A DNA stretch of 64,000 nt from positions 465,890 to 529,889 of the forward strand of contig BROG01000523.1 of NCBI GenBank assembly GCA_030159075.1. The letters run 5' to 3'. The notes beneath the pieces are model-generated. The model ran no database searches. It worked only from the letters and a program-made list of their open reading frames with translations, and had not been told where the DNA came from. Each line of letters opens with the position of its first letter. The first letter of the stretch is position 1. Positions 13,379-26,864 of the stretch are shown here, piece by piece. The stretch comes from Atrina japonica. Taxonomy: Eukaryota > Mollusca > Bivalvia > Pterioida > Pinnidae. A program made the position numbers and the translations under genes.

Positions 13379-13665
13379 GTCGGCCTGGCTCAGTCGGTAG
13401 CGCGCTCGACTCTTGATCGTGAGGTCGTGAGTTCGAGTCCAGCCAGCGGCAGGTTGGTTTTCTGCATTTCGGATGGGACTGTAAAAGCGAGGTCTCGTGT
13501 GACAGTAGGTGTCGGCACGTTAAAGAACCTCACCGCTTAATGGCCGTAAGTGCCGAGCATAGGCCAAAATTTGAAGCCTTTCACCGGCATTTGGTGACGT
13601 CTCCGTATGAGTGAAATATTCTTGAGTGGGATGTTAAACAACAATAAACAAACAAACAAACAATC
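13379..13665 (+). mobile_element. tRNA-derived SINE, family 1, at the left edge of the duplication
   Basis: Complete plus-strand copy: GGCTCAGTCGGTAGCGCGCT and GAGTTCGAGTCCAGCC in the head, body CGTTAAAGAACCTCACCGCT, end GGGATGTTAAACAACAATAA with a CAAA tail. Its 3' part is repeated at 26222, which places the left border of the tandem duplication inside this SINE, near 13515. Confidence 0.9.
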
Positions 13666-13699
13666 AAATGTTCTGAAATAGTTGTATTTCTCCAGTATA

Positions 13700-16600
13700 T
13701 TTCCTTAATGGTAAAGGCGTTCTTTAATCATTTATATATAGGTTGATGGACTTTAACAATTCTTAATGGGTTAACTAGGCTTAACAATTCCTATAAGGGG
13801 CGTTAGTCTGTACACAGGTATTATTTCCTATATTCAAAGGAATTATATAAATTCCTTTATACACACTACAATTCATATAGGTTTTGATGCTTGACAAACC
13901 CCAAATTTAGCTAAACTAGGAGTTATAGGGTCCACAGGCATACCACTCTAACATATTTCCTATAAAGTTTATATAGATAGAATATATTTTAAGCCTGTGT
14001 TTAGCTCTTAACTGTTTTGTAAATTCCTATAAGTAAAATTAAAGGAGATATACACAGGCTTACAAACAATCGTCATAATGCACTCCTATAAGTTTATGAA
14101 AGGAGATTGATAATGTCCAGGCAGGTGTAATATTCGGAATCCTATCAAAATGTTTAAAGGAGAGCCTTTATATCTTAAAATATACAGGGACACTTAACAC
14201 AATAAATTCCTATAAGTTTTTCCAAAAGGAGATATACACAGGTTATTTTAATAACTCAATGTTTCCTATAAGTTTATGAAGGAGATATACACTATTTGGG
14301 CTAAGTTAACATATTAATCTATATAAGTTTCACTTGTGCTAGTGTTTTAAATTGATTAACAGGAAGAGAGACAAGATCCAGGATTTGGCTACTTATTCAC
14401 TTGCTGATTGATTTTTAGGTCAAACTTATTTGTTTATGCATACCCCCTCTCTATTTGAAAGAACTGATTTTAATATTATTTTCACGTAATATCAATTATA
14501 GGAAGCAGACACAACTAAAGGTTGCATATATATATGAATATTTTAAAAAGTTTTCATTTTGAATATGCCTGTCTTCTTTAGCATTATTCTTTATCTGTTT
14601 TTGTAAATCAAGTATCATTATGTACGCAGTAAAATAGTGCAAATGAGGTACTTTTAAATTACTGCAGTTCGTTTTTCATTATAAAATAATGTTCTTTGTA
14701 GTTTATCAATATAATGTACACAGCTAATGCCCCTATACATTTACATTGATTGTATAGTCAAATCGCTTAACTCCGGATAAATGCACTCACTGTTTTTATT
14801 TACAACTTTAATTGATGTTTCAACCACATTTTTTAAAAATTACAGTTGTTTATGGATAAAATTGACCTTAGTGATATTGAATATGTGATTCAGCGGAAAA
14901 CATCATCTTATAGTGAGTTCAACAAGGTGACTATATATATCCAAATTTCTGAATCACATCTTTTGAATGTTGTCAAAGCGTTGCAACGGTGTCTGCAACA
15001 GCGCGAAAACCACTGCTCTACTGAAAGCCTGTATCTATCTTAAAATATATTCTGCTGTCACCATTTTAGAGGACCACTCGAACAAAAGCCTGTCACCAGG
15101 CTTACACACAACAGTTCAATAAATGACGACCCCACCGATTGATACAGGCTTTATTTACTACCATGAAACAGAGTTGATTAACTTTACAAATCAAAGTTTT
15201 GTCCAAGCTCTCACGGGTCGGTTTTTCTGGAATGGAAGTGAATCAGTGACTTTTCGTTTCAGTTTCCAGTTATTGTTAATAAACTCAAATGTTCGAAACG
15301 CTGCCTAAATATGGGAAAGCAAATGGTACCGGGTAATCACATTAATCGTGGTCAAATTTCTAATTTGGCGTAAAAACAACAAAAAATAAGTTAAAGAATC
15401 TAATCATGCTAATGAACTCTATTATATAAATATTTTAAATTTACTTAATCCTTTGTAGCTAGTGGTTTGATAACGATGCTTTCCACATGATGGGATAACA
15501 GTTTAAGAGACTATATAATAAAATACGAAAAATGTTCATAGACAGGATATACAAAAAATGGAATAGTCATCCATGAAATACTTGATAGTCCTTCAGATTG
15601 TCTTCGAGGCTTTAGTGTGTTTGCTGTCGCGTTATTCCTATGATCATTTCTGCAATGGCTATTTTAAACTCCATATCTGGCGAAGCATTTAGCGACGAGT
15701 CGTGATTGCGAATGCAATTTTTTTTAATCGCCAACAGGTATGATAAATTTGTTTCATAATGTTATGCCATGACCATTGTAACTCGTCTTTTATTTTTGAA
15801 AAACCCTGTTTAGCTCTTTGAAAGAAAATAATTTCATCCCCAAATGTCAATCACCATTTTGATATGATCATTTGGCGGTGGAGGGACGGTTTACGTTTTG
15901 TAAATTATTTATGATTGTTGTGACGTTCATTCTCGAAATTTCAATTTTCACGTCAAGAGTAGAGGTCAAAAAGGTTGTTCTTCCGGGTAAGTCGATTCAT
16001 CCTTTAAAATTAGCAAAGACTATAGAGTGCCTATATCACACATTGAAAATATTAAACTAAACAAAATTACAGGGTTTCAAAGACGATTAAGATAATCTTA
16101 GGAACTGGAAATAAAAAAAATAAAGAATTCTATTGGTAAAAGTTTTAGCACAGTATATTTTGAATCTGAGCGTTGTTATATTTTAATACTTCATTAGTGT
16201 ATCATCATTATAATTTTATTTCAATTTATAGTTGATGAAAACAGGCATATCCTGTATATTTTTTTTAACACCTTAGTAAAAGGATGAAATAACTTTAAAA
16301 CAATGTATATGTATCTCTTTATGTGGCACGCAGTCACAAATGAAAAAAACAACTAGATTTCGCATTCACTGGAGAAAAGGTTAGTAAGGTAAAAACTAGG
16401 TACTTAAAATACTGCAGATACACCGGTATTTCATTATTTTTACCGAATGTGGATACATAGTTTAAGTAATATACTGCGTATTGTACAGAGAATTCTACCA
16501 TTGTTTTTGGATATACTGCTAAGTATATCCTCGGCTTGTTTCTAAATGTGCTGCCGTTAACACGATATAAAGTGAACTTAAATTCCGGTATTAAAATACT

Positions 16601-19600
16601 ATCCACTTCGAGTCGGTAACAAAAGTTGATCTAATCAACTTCGGTACTTGATTGATATGTATAAGTTGACCTCATTGTCGCGTGGTTAAATACTTGGATG
16701 TTTTTACTTTTTGTAATGGAGCCCCGCTGAACCGGATGGAATTTAGGACTCGGCTTCCTTGGTTGTATTTGCTTACCGCAGTACCTATACTGTTTTTATA
16801 TCAACAATGTGTCTTAATTGATTTTAGTAGGTCAACCTAGGTGCACATTTTTAACCACTATATTTCTGACGAAAAAACAGTACTGATTTATACAAAAAAT
16901 TGATGCTTGTTATTCCATGTTTTCTCATGTTTTTCTATATGTTTATCATTCTCTGAGGTTTTTTTAAATTATATAGATTCAGCGTATAAACATCATCTAC
17001 GGTATACACGATTACAAGATCAGGTGGATGGAGTAAGTATCCCCTGTTCAATGGTTTTTCTAAAGAAAACAGTCATTAACGACTTAGTTAAAATACAACA
17101 TTGGGATATGTCAAATTACTTTTACAACGATACATTCGCAGGAAACAGTATTGATGTCAATGTAAAAGTAAAAGCAGGTTTGCGCACAGGGAAAGACAAC
17201 AACTAAGTTGTGCTAAAAGGGAAGTCTATTGGAACGATGACAGGAAAATGGGTTATGGAGTGTAACAACGGTGAAAAATCAATGAGTGAACAGCGTAGGA
17301 CATCACAACAGTGAAAATACGGGTCACTTAAAATGTATATGACATTTTACATACGAAACAAGGATTGGAGGGAAGAATTTGTTGAATTTTACGACAGTAG
17401 GTCCAATGACCACTATTGATTGTGTTTTTTGGAGAATTTGTATAAACTGAGTGGATTTATGCCAATTTCATTTGAAATTTGACTGAGGATATAACTGGTC
17501 AACAGGAAATCAGAAGATACCCACAACTACAGATTTGTTGTATTGTATCCTAAAAAGATACGTGGTTTCTGTGATGTTAAATCCACAACAACCAATCATA
17601 ACAAAAGTAACGTCCCATTTATTTAACGCGAAGAATACACGTCCCAGGACGATCATCTATATGCTCGATGTATACAATTAAGCCTGTCACAGAATCATGG
17701 CTTACGAACACGATAACCAGTAAACTTCAATAATGACGACCATGACACATACAGAATGTTCTACAGGCTTTATTTATGAAACTAGACATTACCGTACAGT
17801 ACCACACAACAGACTTAAAGCTAGAATAATGATGCGGTGATAACTAAGTTAGTTACAACAGCATCAGGTAAAAGGAATTTGTGTACGAGCCAGAGTGCGC
17901 TACCATTATATCAAAGAAAAAAACTCAAATACTTTCAATCAAATATCATGTACACAGGTGCAAACATCAGGTCAGGCTTATATCATAATAGTCCTTTTTT
18001 ACACGGATATATCCTTAAAAAATATTATGGTTATATATCCTGTAAAATTATCCTCTGTTTCACTCGAAGTGTCCATAACATTGGAAATGTGTAAGTTGAC
18101 TTTTCGTTGGCAGTATGGTAAACCCGGCGACACAAAATATGGAGTGGTTAGTGCAGTTCTCTCTCGTTATGAGAAGTTTATTTAACCACAAGGTCGCTCT
18201 CACATGTTCTGGTTCGAATCCCGCTAGGGTCATTTCGAATAACGACCTCAAAGGAACTTAAGTGGGTACTTATAAGTGATATTATAACAATGACAGGTTT
18301 TCTTGCGGAAGGTCGGTGTCAGTAGTTGAAAGTTATCGGGTGAAAAACCTAAAGAACATGGGGTTTCTGGAGACAACGATTCGTACCTGAGATAAAAACT
18401 GGATACGCCATTTGTCATGCGTGTATGGTCACTGAAAGACCAATGTTGTTGAAAAGGGTATGTTATTGATGTAATTGAAACTAAAAAAGAAAAATCAATT
18501 AACCGATCGGATTTAAATCAAAGCAATCTCACATTTGTATATCTACCTGTTAGATACTTTTCATGTTCATTATCTAATTCTGCTGAACTCTCGATGCCTT
18601 GTGTTTAAATCATTTGTGTATTGTGATTTAACCAATTTCATATTTTCGGACAAAAATGTTTGACAAGTGGTTTGAATGTGCCGTTTTTTCTAATTTACTT
18701 AATCCTACGTGATAATGGAAAATCTCACATCGGGACTTTTCATGCAACTACGCGACGTTATGGTATATAACAAATAAGATAAAATATCCAATTGTCGGCT
18801 AAATAAAATTTAATTGATGTTTTCTTTCCCATTTAATAAACATATACTATTGAAACACAGGTGACTTATGAAAATACGAACTGATGGTTTTTTAAGACAT
18901 CCTGTAATATATGAGCTTTATTGGTATAGAGGAATACAATATACGGAAAACATTGGCCTTCCGAAATAAACCATCATGAACATGCGCTATGATATATATC
19001 GTTTCAATATAAAATACGTATATATATAAATATTATATGATTAATTTATATCAAAATTATAGAATACAGTACTCTCACTAAATAAGCTCTTTCTCAACTG
19101 ATGGCGTATGTCAGGCACCAACAGGTCGCATTTGGTGCTCCGTATGAGGTGTGATTATACATTTAACATGTATCCTTAAATGATTAAAGGGCAGCGTTAA
19201 TTCAAACAATTATTTACTATAGATTGATGTATGCCAGGGATTTGTTTAAATTGCTTTGACAAAACACATTTGGTATTATAACTTCATTAGGAATTATGAC
19301 TGATCTGGATTATTTCATAATATATATAAATAAATATATATATTGATATAACTTTAGGCTCATATGTAACTCACAATTAATGACTATGAAAAACGTTGTA
19401 GCATTTTTTAGCGCACGAGTATGGACGTAGTGATATTGATTGCGAAGTTACAGGTGCAATTTTTATCGCAAAATGTCTGCAAAGCGCAATGCTTAGGCAT
19501 GATAATTTGATAGACACCAAACACAATACTATTTAAAAATACAAAAGAAGTTTTTTTCTAATGATATCAATTTCTGGTGTCAAGATTTTCCGAAATATAA

Positions 19601-21935
19601 GAAATGTTAAAATCCTCGGTTACATTCTATACAATAAGAATGCTAAACTTTGTTTAAAATATTGTTGCTATTATCGTCTTTTATTTCATAGACACTCTAG
19701 AAAATTACCTTATTTGTGTGTGCTGGGAGCCATTTTACCCTATTGGCGCATTGTTTAGTAACTCTTATGTTTATTGAAAGAAAATAATTTCATTCCCCTG
19801 CCAAAGAAGTGGATCAATATTCATTATATCCCCTGCACTAAGATAATCAATATGTCATATTTTGAATACACCATAATTTAGTCCCCGTCCTTTCATGAAG
19901 TAATGACGTCATTTGGCGGTGGTATGGACGAAACTTACGTGCATTTGTAAGGTACATTAAAATACTGAACCGGTATTTCATATGATTCTGTTCTTACGAC
20001 CAGATATAAACCGCTTATAATTCGTTCATTACTCTCGGTTACTTGATTGTATAAAGTCTACCTGTTAATATATTTCCAATATTTACAACTGTTTTTTTTC
20101 ACCTTTAATTGATTTCGTTCAACTGTGAGTATGATTCTATTCAAGACTTGTAAATGTTCAAATTCTGTCAGCGAATACCATCTCTTTGACAAGAAGGAAA
20201 ATCTAAAATCTGTTTCCAATTACTTTAACAAACGATACAAAAAACTCCTGTAGAAGCAGGTTTGAACCCTAAGGGGTAAGTCTTGAGATGCTTCAGTTGA
20301 AAATTCCAACTCCTATATACATAGGTCCACATATGGAATTGTGAAAAACAAGCAGAAGTACTATAAATAGTAAGATGTCACCTATATCACGTGACACTTG
20401 AAAATATTAAATTACGAACACGATACCTGTTCAATATACTTACCGAATGTTCTACACGGCTTTTGTTTCTACCATAGACAGATATAATGGCTAACAATGA
20501 GCTGAGCTTTCTTAGGAAACTGGACGGAATACGAAAATGGATTTGGTTCTGTAAATAAACTGAATACTGGCTTGGTGGCCGAGTGGTATGGCTTTTGTTT
20601 ACCTCTGTTCGAGCTAGGGGAATACGTGGGAAAGTTTAGCTGCGGAAGGTCGTGCGGTTAAAATCACCAAAAAGTAGAAAGATTGTTGATGATCGCAAAA
20701 AATCAAATCAAAAAATATACCATTTGTATATCTAATTAGCACTATAATAACATTTGTTGATTCTTCATACATTTAGTAATTATCCCTCATATACATGATT
20801 GTAGATGACGTAACAAGTTTAATTGAATGATATGAAACTTTTTGCGATATGATATATACAACGAAATTGATGATTTGTATTCATTAAAACTACATATTTT
20901 GATGATGTTAAACAGATGATGCAAGCGTTAATTATATAGACTATATGAACCTGAATTTGATGAGAACAAATATTTGAAGGCATCTTTAGCGCAACGAGTT
21001 TTTTTGCGAATGGCTAACAAGACCCGTGTAAAATGGCATGATTAAGATAGAATATTTTAAAAAGAAAAAAAATGTTATAAAAACTTTGTTACAAATAAGA
21101 ATTTCTTTGAGAAAAATTCTTAATCGTCAATCCAAACAGGATCATTCCGTTAGATTATGATGAAAATAGTGGACATTATTTTATACACATATGTCACACC
21201 CAGCACGCCAAAGTGGACGGTACATTAATGAATTAAACCATTACTTTTTATAGTTTATCTTACGATTTCGTTCAAGAGTATGTTCAGGTAAAACCATCTA
21301 ATCTCTTGGAGACTAAATCTGTTTCTTCCGGGTAGTTTTAAGTCTGTCCCATCCTTAAATACATGTATTGTTAAAACTAGGTTTGCCTAATCTCGTGAGA
21401 AAATATTAAAAACTATGTTTCACTGGTGTTTCAAAGACGATATAATTACAGCTTTCAATGGACGGAATTTAGTTCTGATAAATTATGCGCAGTTCAACCG
21501 TAGTTAAAATTTTCGCTTGTGATTTACGGTATAATACTTTTTTCGTCCTCTAATTTTGAAGTAACAGTTTTTATGTGGATTACTATAAATTGTTTAAAAA
21601 ATTAGTACGAACCTAACTGGATAGGATGAAAAACTAGAAAAAAATGAAAAGTGATTTTGTGATTCCGTTTAGAAAATAGATATATTTATACACATATGGC
21701 ACGTGTCATACGTTAACCTGAATATCTTTCGTTTTAAATCTACCATGTTTTTTGGACTAGGTTTAACTAAAACTGTTTACACTGTGCCCTACGTATGGCG
21801 GTTCAACCGAGTTTCGTGGTATCCTGGACGGCTATAAAAAAAATGTATTAATAGGTGAATTTTGGATTCACTATACAGAGAATTTACGACAGGAATGCTT
21901 ACGAACTGATCCTGCATGGTATTCGTTAAAACACA
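13700..21935. other. Interleaved composite sequence, probable assembly artefact
   Basis: Short pieces alternate between two non-adjacent parts of the right copy. At 14870-14940, bases from 26880 (GATATTGAATATGTG) switch to bases from 28171 (GATTCAGCG, AAAACATCATCTTAT) and back. At 15075-15300, pieces of 28533-28640 alternate with 27050-27150. At 17000-17600, pieces of 28150-28520 alternate with 22750-23650. At 19200-19560, pieces of 29400-29600 alternate with 26450-27100. Biological mutation does not produce this pattern. Confidence 0.75.
13796..14734. mobile_element. MITE family 1, inflated or corrupted copy
   Basis: Ends AGGGGCGTTAGTCTGT and CACAGCTAATGCCCCT match the 364-bp copy at 26441-26804, but the interior is 939 bp and repeats AGGAGATATACACAGG and TTCCTATAAGTTT several times. 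As it lies in the interleaved block, the expansion is probably not real. Confidence 0.55.
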
Positions 21936-22084
21936 CGAGATAAAAGTGAACTTTTGATTGTTGTATCGAACTTCAAGAGAGTTAAGAAATTTGCTCGATA
22001 TCCATACTTCCGAATCGGTAACAAAAGTGAAGACTATCAACTTGAGGTCAAAGGTTATACAGGTACAGCAGGTGGGTATCAGTG

Positions 22085-22335
22085 ATATGTATCAGGTTGA
22101 CCTCCATTGTCGCGTGGTTAGAGTGTCACGCTTTTAACCTTGGAGTCTTTTACTTTTTGTCAGCGCAGGTGTGAGCCCCGCTAGAACCGGAACTGAATTT
22201 AGGAGACTGTTGGCAGTTTACTCTTGGTGTATTATAACCGGCTTTTCTCTTCCGCCAACTCAAAAGTTGCCGCCACCATATAAATGAAAATATTGTTGAG
22301 CGTGGTGTAGAAAGACAATCAGACATGAATGTGTC
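22085..22335 (+). mobile_element. tRNA-related SINE, family 2, left duplication copy
   Basis: Head GTCGCGTGGTTAGAGTGTCA with a B-box relic GAGCCCCGCTAGAACC, then TCTTCCGCCAACTC and the family end near GCCGCCACCATATAAATG. The same insertion is at 31163-31425. It lies in the intron before the last FReD exon. Confidence 0.7.
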
Positions 22336-22344
22336 TATAATTAT

Positions 22345-22847
22345 AGCACGGCAAAATCAAATTAATGAGTTAAACCTAGGTTTTATCATTTAAACCTAGC
22401 TTTTGTACATTTTAACCTACGTTTTCTCAGTAACCCACATTAACTGACGAAAAACTATGTTTCACCGAAAAAAACTAGGTTTAACTGCGCCTAAATCACA
22501 AAAATGAGTTAATCCTACTGGGTATTAATGAGTTTTAGTGCAGTTAATCCATGTTATCTCAGTTAAACCTAGTTTTTCTCCAGTTAATGTGATTAATTGG
22601 AGAAAAACTAAGTTTAACTGAGAGAAATGAGGTTAAATTATAAAAAATCTCAGATACCAAAGTATAAATCAATAGAATGTCCAGGACATAGATACAAATC
22701 CGGTGAAAATGGACAAACACGAACCTCTGGAAACCAAGAGGTGGGATCAGGTGCCATGAAGGAGTAAGTATCCCCTGTCGACCGGTCACACATAGGTTTA
22801 TCTAAAGAAAATCAAGGATTAAGACATTATTGTTATTTCGGCGTGCT
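22345..22847. mobile_element. MITE family 2 with a nested Penelope tail (left copy)
   Basis: Ends AGCACGGCAAAAT and ATTTCGGCGTGCT form the inverted repeat. The interior holds many alternating copies of TTAAACCTAGTTTTTCTC and its reverse complement, including a strong hairpin at about 22563-22620. A minus-strand Penelope tail (22641-22791) interrupts it. The same nested structure is at 31428-31927. Confidence 0.75.
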
Positions 22848-23208
22848 TTAATTTAAAGTTAAAAGTTTAAATCATTTTAATTCAATAGGTATGTTAATTT
22901 GTCATAATTTTACATTGTATTGCATGATATCGCGTTGTTATACATTCGCAGGAAACAGTATTGATGTCAATGGTAAAAGTAACGTTAATGGGATGAAGTT
23001 TAGTGCGCCAGGGAAAGACAACGACAACTCAAGAGGAGACTGTGCGATGTATTACAAATCTGGCTGGTGGTTCAATAACTGTCATAAAAGTCTATTGAAC
23101 GGGAAATATTGTGGACCAGGAAAACTTGGTTATGAGTGTAACATTTGGTATACATTTGAGGGAAAGGAGGGGATGAAAACATCAATGATGCTGACCAGGA
23201 GGACGTAG

Positions 23209-25866
23209 GACATCCTATCTACGTTTCCGATGATGCGTTGTTATTACAATACGGGTAACAAATCTCTTAAAATGTAGATGACATTTTACATACATAATAA
23301 TCAAGGATTGGAGGACTGAACAAGAATTTGTGACGATTTTAAATCGATTAACACAGTCAGGATATACTAGTACCTAGCAACACATCTATCTGATTGTGTT
23401 TGGAAATGTTTATTTGCATAGCTGTTTACATCATATATTGTAAAGAGGATTTATGCATGACTTATTTCATTTGAATTTGACTGTGGATATAACTGGTCAA
23501 CAGGAAATGCTTAAATGAAACCTGATCCCACCTCAGTATCACAAGTCCGTGTTTGTTCAATGTTCAACAGATTTGTGTATTGTATCCTAAACATCCTGAT
23601 ATAACCGTGGTTTCTGTGATGTTAATGTTTGTAGGACGCAAGACAAAAATAACACTGTCGTGTTTCTGATTTTGTTTCGCGTGTTCATATCATAGTCGTT
23701 ACTTTGCTTGATAGTAGAAGAATATAACGTCCTATTATTTTGTTATGTGTATATTATTGACGAATGTAAAATACCGAAGATATTCAACATTAAATATTCC
23801 CATGTTTCACAATTATGTTTCATCATCATAGTTTGTGTTGTATATGCCATTGTAAATGTATACAATTATATTTCTTTTATTTGTAAATACAGAATTTGTC
23901 TTGTATATTGTAAAATATGAGCTTGAGTACCGAGTAAACTTCAGCCCCAGATTTTATAATTGTTTACTGTTTCGGCCATGACAATACAGCATACTCTGTT
24001 GTTACATTTTATTTTGAAGTCACATGCTTTATGGATGTTGTGATGGATGAACTAGAACAGAGAACCGAACCAGAACGGACACACAGTCTTACAGAGACTA
24101 AAGCGACAGTAGAATATTGATGAATTTCGGTCGATGGATATTGAAAAGTTCAGTTTTAACACAATAAAGGTAAAATGGATAGATTTGTACTTAAAATGAT
24201 AACGTTCGAGCCAGAGGTTACCTGCTACCATTATATCAAAGAAAAAAACTCAAATAACAAACACTTATCTCAATCAAATATGAAAAGCGCATGTAACGAT
24301 TCATGTATATATGTCCCAGGTGCAAACATCAGGAAATTAACACAGGTTATATCATAATAAGTTCCTTATTATTACACGGATATATCCTTAAAAATATTCA
24401 TGTGTATATATCCTGTAAAATTATCATTTATTTTGCATATGGGTCTTTCGAATGAGACTGAAAACTGGGGTCCTGTGTCAAACAACAGGCTTGGAACATT
24501 CAACGGAAACCGGGACTTGCATTGGAGTCTGTCCATAGAACGTGTCAAAATTTGTGGCACTTCACATTATGCTTGTGACAACTCAATATAAGTGAAAAAA
24601 ATATTAAACCCGTCGACACAAAAATATGGATATTATACGGAAGAAGAATATTTTCAGTCCAGTTGTCCTCGTTATGAGAAGTATAGATTTAATCACTTAT
24701 GACTTGGTCGCGGAACTAAGCTACATGTTAATTGGTATCAAGTGTAATCCCATTTATTCGGGGGTCTGAGAGCAGGAAGTATGTTTTTACGAAGATTGTT
24801 AAATCGCCAAATATTACATAACCGACGTCAAAGTAACTTACCTCACCTAGCAGGGCTACTTCTAAGAATGAAATTATAACAATAACGACAGGTAACTACC
24901 TACACCTGCAGCAGCGAGCTGAATTTGCAAAAATGTCAGTAGTGAAGTTGGGGGGATAAATGGCCTCGTTGAAAAAGCTTATCTAAATGAACATGGGGAA
25001 TATATCTTGGAGACAACGATTCGTAGCATGAGATATAAATATACGGATTAAGGTGGAGGATACGATAACCTCTGAAATTACAAGTTATATGTCATTAAAC
25101 AGCGTGATGGTCATTTTCTTGTAAGGGAAACAACTGGACGACAATGTTGAATCAATTATAGGAAAAGGATTACGTAATGTTATTGATGCTGAGAATGAAT
25201 CTAAAAAAGAAAATGAACTAATAATTAACCGATTAAACCGGATTTAAAGTGGTGCCAGTCAGTTAGGGGAATCTACATTAAAAGGGTTCAACGTATTGCG
25301 TCCCTGTATAAAGAGCGATACTTTTTAGTGGTTTTGGCGTATCATTATCTAGGGAAATTCTGCTGGAAAAAGACGGTTTACGTTTGAGTGGGATTACGGA
25401 TGCCTTGTGTTAAATAAAATCAAACTGGCATTGTGTATATACAATTGTGATTTAACCAATTATCGCCCGGATAATTGATAGATCGACAAATGTTTGACAA
25501 GTGGTTCTGAATGTGCATTTTTTACGTCATACGATTGTGACGTCACAATCACACTAATGTTTGGCGGGTCAATTAAATGTAACGTGATAATGGAAAATCT
25601 ACCAAAAGGTACAATGTCGGGACTTTTGCGAAATGTCAAGTGACAACGCGACGTTGTGCTATTAGTACTGTATAATCTGTGTAAATCATACTATGGTGTT
25701 TCAAACAGTTATCCCACATTGTCGTTTTAAGAACTCAAATACCTTAATTGTGATTCGTTTATTTTGATTGTTTTCTTTCCCATTTATTAATAACTGTATT
25801 CGATACTATATGAAACACATTGTACAAACTAAATTTAAAACGCTTGAACGGCAGTTTACTGAAAAT
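23209..25866. other. 3' flank of the left FReD copy: repeats only
   Basis: Nearly identical to 32325-34983. It contains a degenerate Penelope tail (23455-23605: TTTGAATTTGACTGTGGATA, AACCTGATCCCACCTC) and the 3' part of a family 3 SINE (24437-24610: GACTGAAAACTGGGGTCC). Small open frames are shared between copies but show no domain. The 3' UTR of the gene should start here. Confidence 0.6.
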
Positions 25867-26060
25867 ATCATGTGTTTTAAGACATACAACAATTTTTAAG
25901 TTTTATAGTGGCGTCCAGCTTTTTTGGTCGAGGTCAGAGAACCCGGTTACAATATACCGGGGAAAGACCATTGGCCTTCCGCAAATAAACTTTCTCATAA
26001 AGATCAGATTGAACATGCGCTGATCAGAAATGAGAGACTTGATCGTTCAAAGCGCTCTAA
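25867..26060 (-). mobile_element. tRNA-derived SINE, family 2, minus strand (left copy)
   Basis: Reverse orientation: TAGTGGCGTCCAGC, AACCCGGTTACAATATACC and CATGCGCTGATCAG are the complement of the body and head of this family. A duplicate lies at 34985-35155. Confidence 0.65.
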
Positions 26061-26069
26061 AACAATATA

Positions 26070-26071
26070 TG

Positions 26072-26120
<49 letters not shown>

Positions 26121-26160
26121 TATATATATATATATATTATATTACTATATATGTATATAT
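26070..26160. repeat. (TA)n microsatellite
   Basis: Interrupted TA array directly followed by TCACTAAAATGACTTACGAC, a junction also seen at 35295 and, inverted, at 43430. Confidence 0.95.
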
Positions 26161-26221
26161 ATATCACTAAAATGACTTACGACACGGACAAAAAACAAGT
26201 CAAATTTTCGGGACAACCTGT

Positions 26222-26375
26222 CACGTTAAAGAACCTCACTGCTTAATGGCCGTAAGTGCCGAGCATAGGCCAAAATTTGATGCCATTCACCGGCATTTGG
26301 TGACGTCTCCGTATGAGTGAAATATTCTTGAGTGGGATGTTAAACAACAATAAACAAACAAACAAACAATCAAAT
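26222..26375 (+). mobile_element. SINE family 1 fragment at the duplication junction
   Basis: Begins abruptly at ACGTTAAAGAACCTCACTGC without the tRNA-like head and continues to GGATGTTAAACAACAATAAA, matching 13515-13665. The abrupt start directly after a sequence continuous in the other copy marks the duplication breakpoint. Confidence 0.85.
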
Positions 26376-26440
26376 GTTCTGAAATAGTTGTCCCAGTATT
26401 TCTCTTTAATCATTATATATGGAGTATCCTTAATGTTTAA

Positions 26441-26804
26441 AGGGGCGTTAGCTGTAATATTTCTATTCAAACAATTATCTTCCCTTTTCACTACTTAGAT
26501 TGATGTATAAGAAAAAGGAGATAAACGCAGGCTTAACAATTCCTATAAGTTTTGTTAAAATTGCTTGACAAACCCAATTTGGCTATTATTCACTTGCGAT
26601 TGATTAGGCCAACTTATTTGTTTATGCATACCACTCTAGATGTGATATTATTTTCATAATATATATAAATAAATATATATATATGAATAAAATAATTTAA
26701 TGCCTGTGTTTAGCTCTTATCTGTTTTTGTAAATCAAGTACAAGTAGTAAAATAAAAAAAAAAATCGAAATAATGTTCTTTGGATAAACACAGCTAATGC
26801 CCCT
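26441..26804. mobile_element. MITE family 1
   Basis: 364 bp. Left TTAA then AGGGGCGTTAGCTGT; right end CACAGCTAATGCCCCT, followed by ATAC rather than TTAA. It ends 60 bp upstream of the start codon of the FReD gene. Confidence 0.8.
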
Positions 26805-26864
26805 ATACATTTACAAATACATCGTCAAATGCACTCACTATTTAAATGCCAAAAAATTACAGTT

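Larger units (their letters stand above)
14846..23208 (+). pseudogene. FReD type II membrane protein, left copy, 5' part unreadable
   Basis: Counterpart of the gene at 26865-32324. The last two exons are readable. One ends at 22071 (only its first 25 or so bases are scrambled) and encodes LLIVVSNFKRVKKFARYPYF. The other, 22952-23208, encodes the FReD end with GMKFSAPGKDND, CAMYYKSGWWFNNCHKSLLN and a natural end at WYTFEGKEGMKTSMMLTRRT, stop TAG 23206-23208. Pieces of the other exons occur at 14850 (start), 15463-15690 (transmembrane), 17000-17800 (Thr-rich) and 19700-19930 (first FReD exon), broken by foreign fragments and frameshifts. It is marked pseudogene because no open gene can be read; the damage may be an assembly error rather than biological decay. 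Confidence 0.6.
13515..26221. repeat. Tandem duplication, left copy (12.7 kb)
   Basis: Runs from inside a SINE to the sequence TTCGGGACAACCTGTC. The right-hand 4.3 kb (21.94-26.22 kb) is almost identical to 31.02-35.35 kb. The left-hand 8.4 kb corresponds to only about 4.7 kb in the other copy and is interleaved with non-allelic pieces of it, so it looks like corrupted consensus. Confidence 0.85.

Noticed and set aside
13796..14734. Genuine internal tandem expansion of MITE family 1
   Set aside because: The repeats lie in the block that interleaves paralogous templates throughout, so the inflated length is more likely a consensus artefact.
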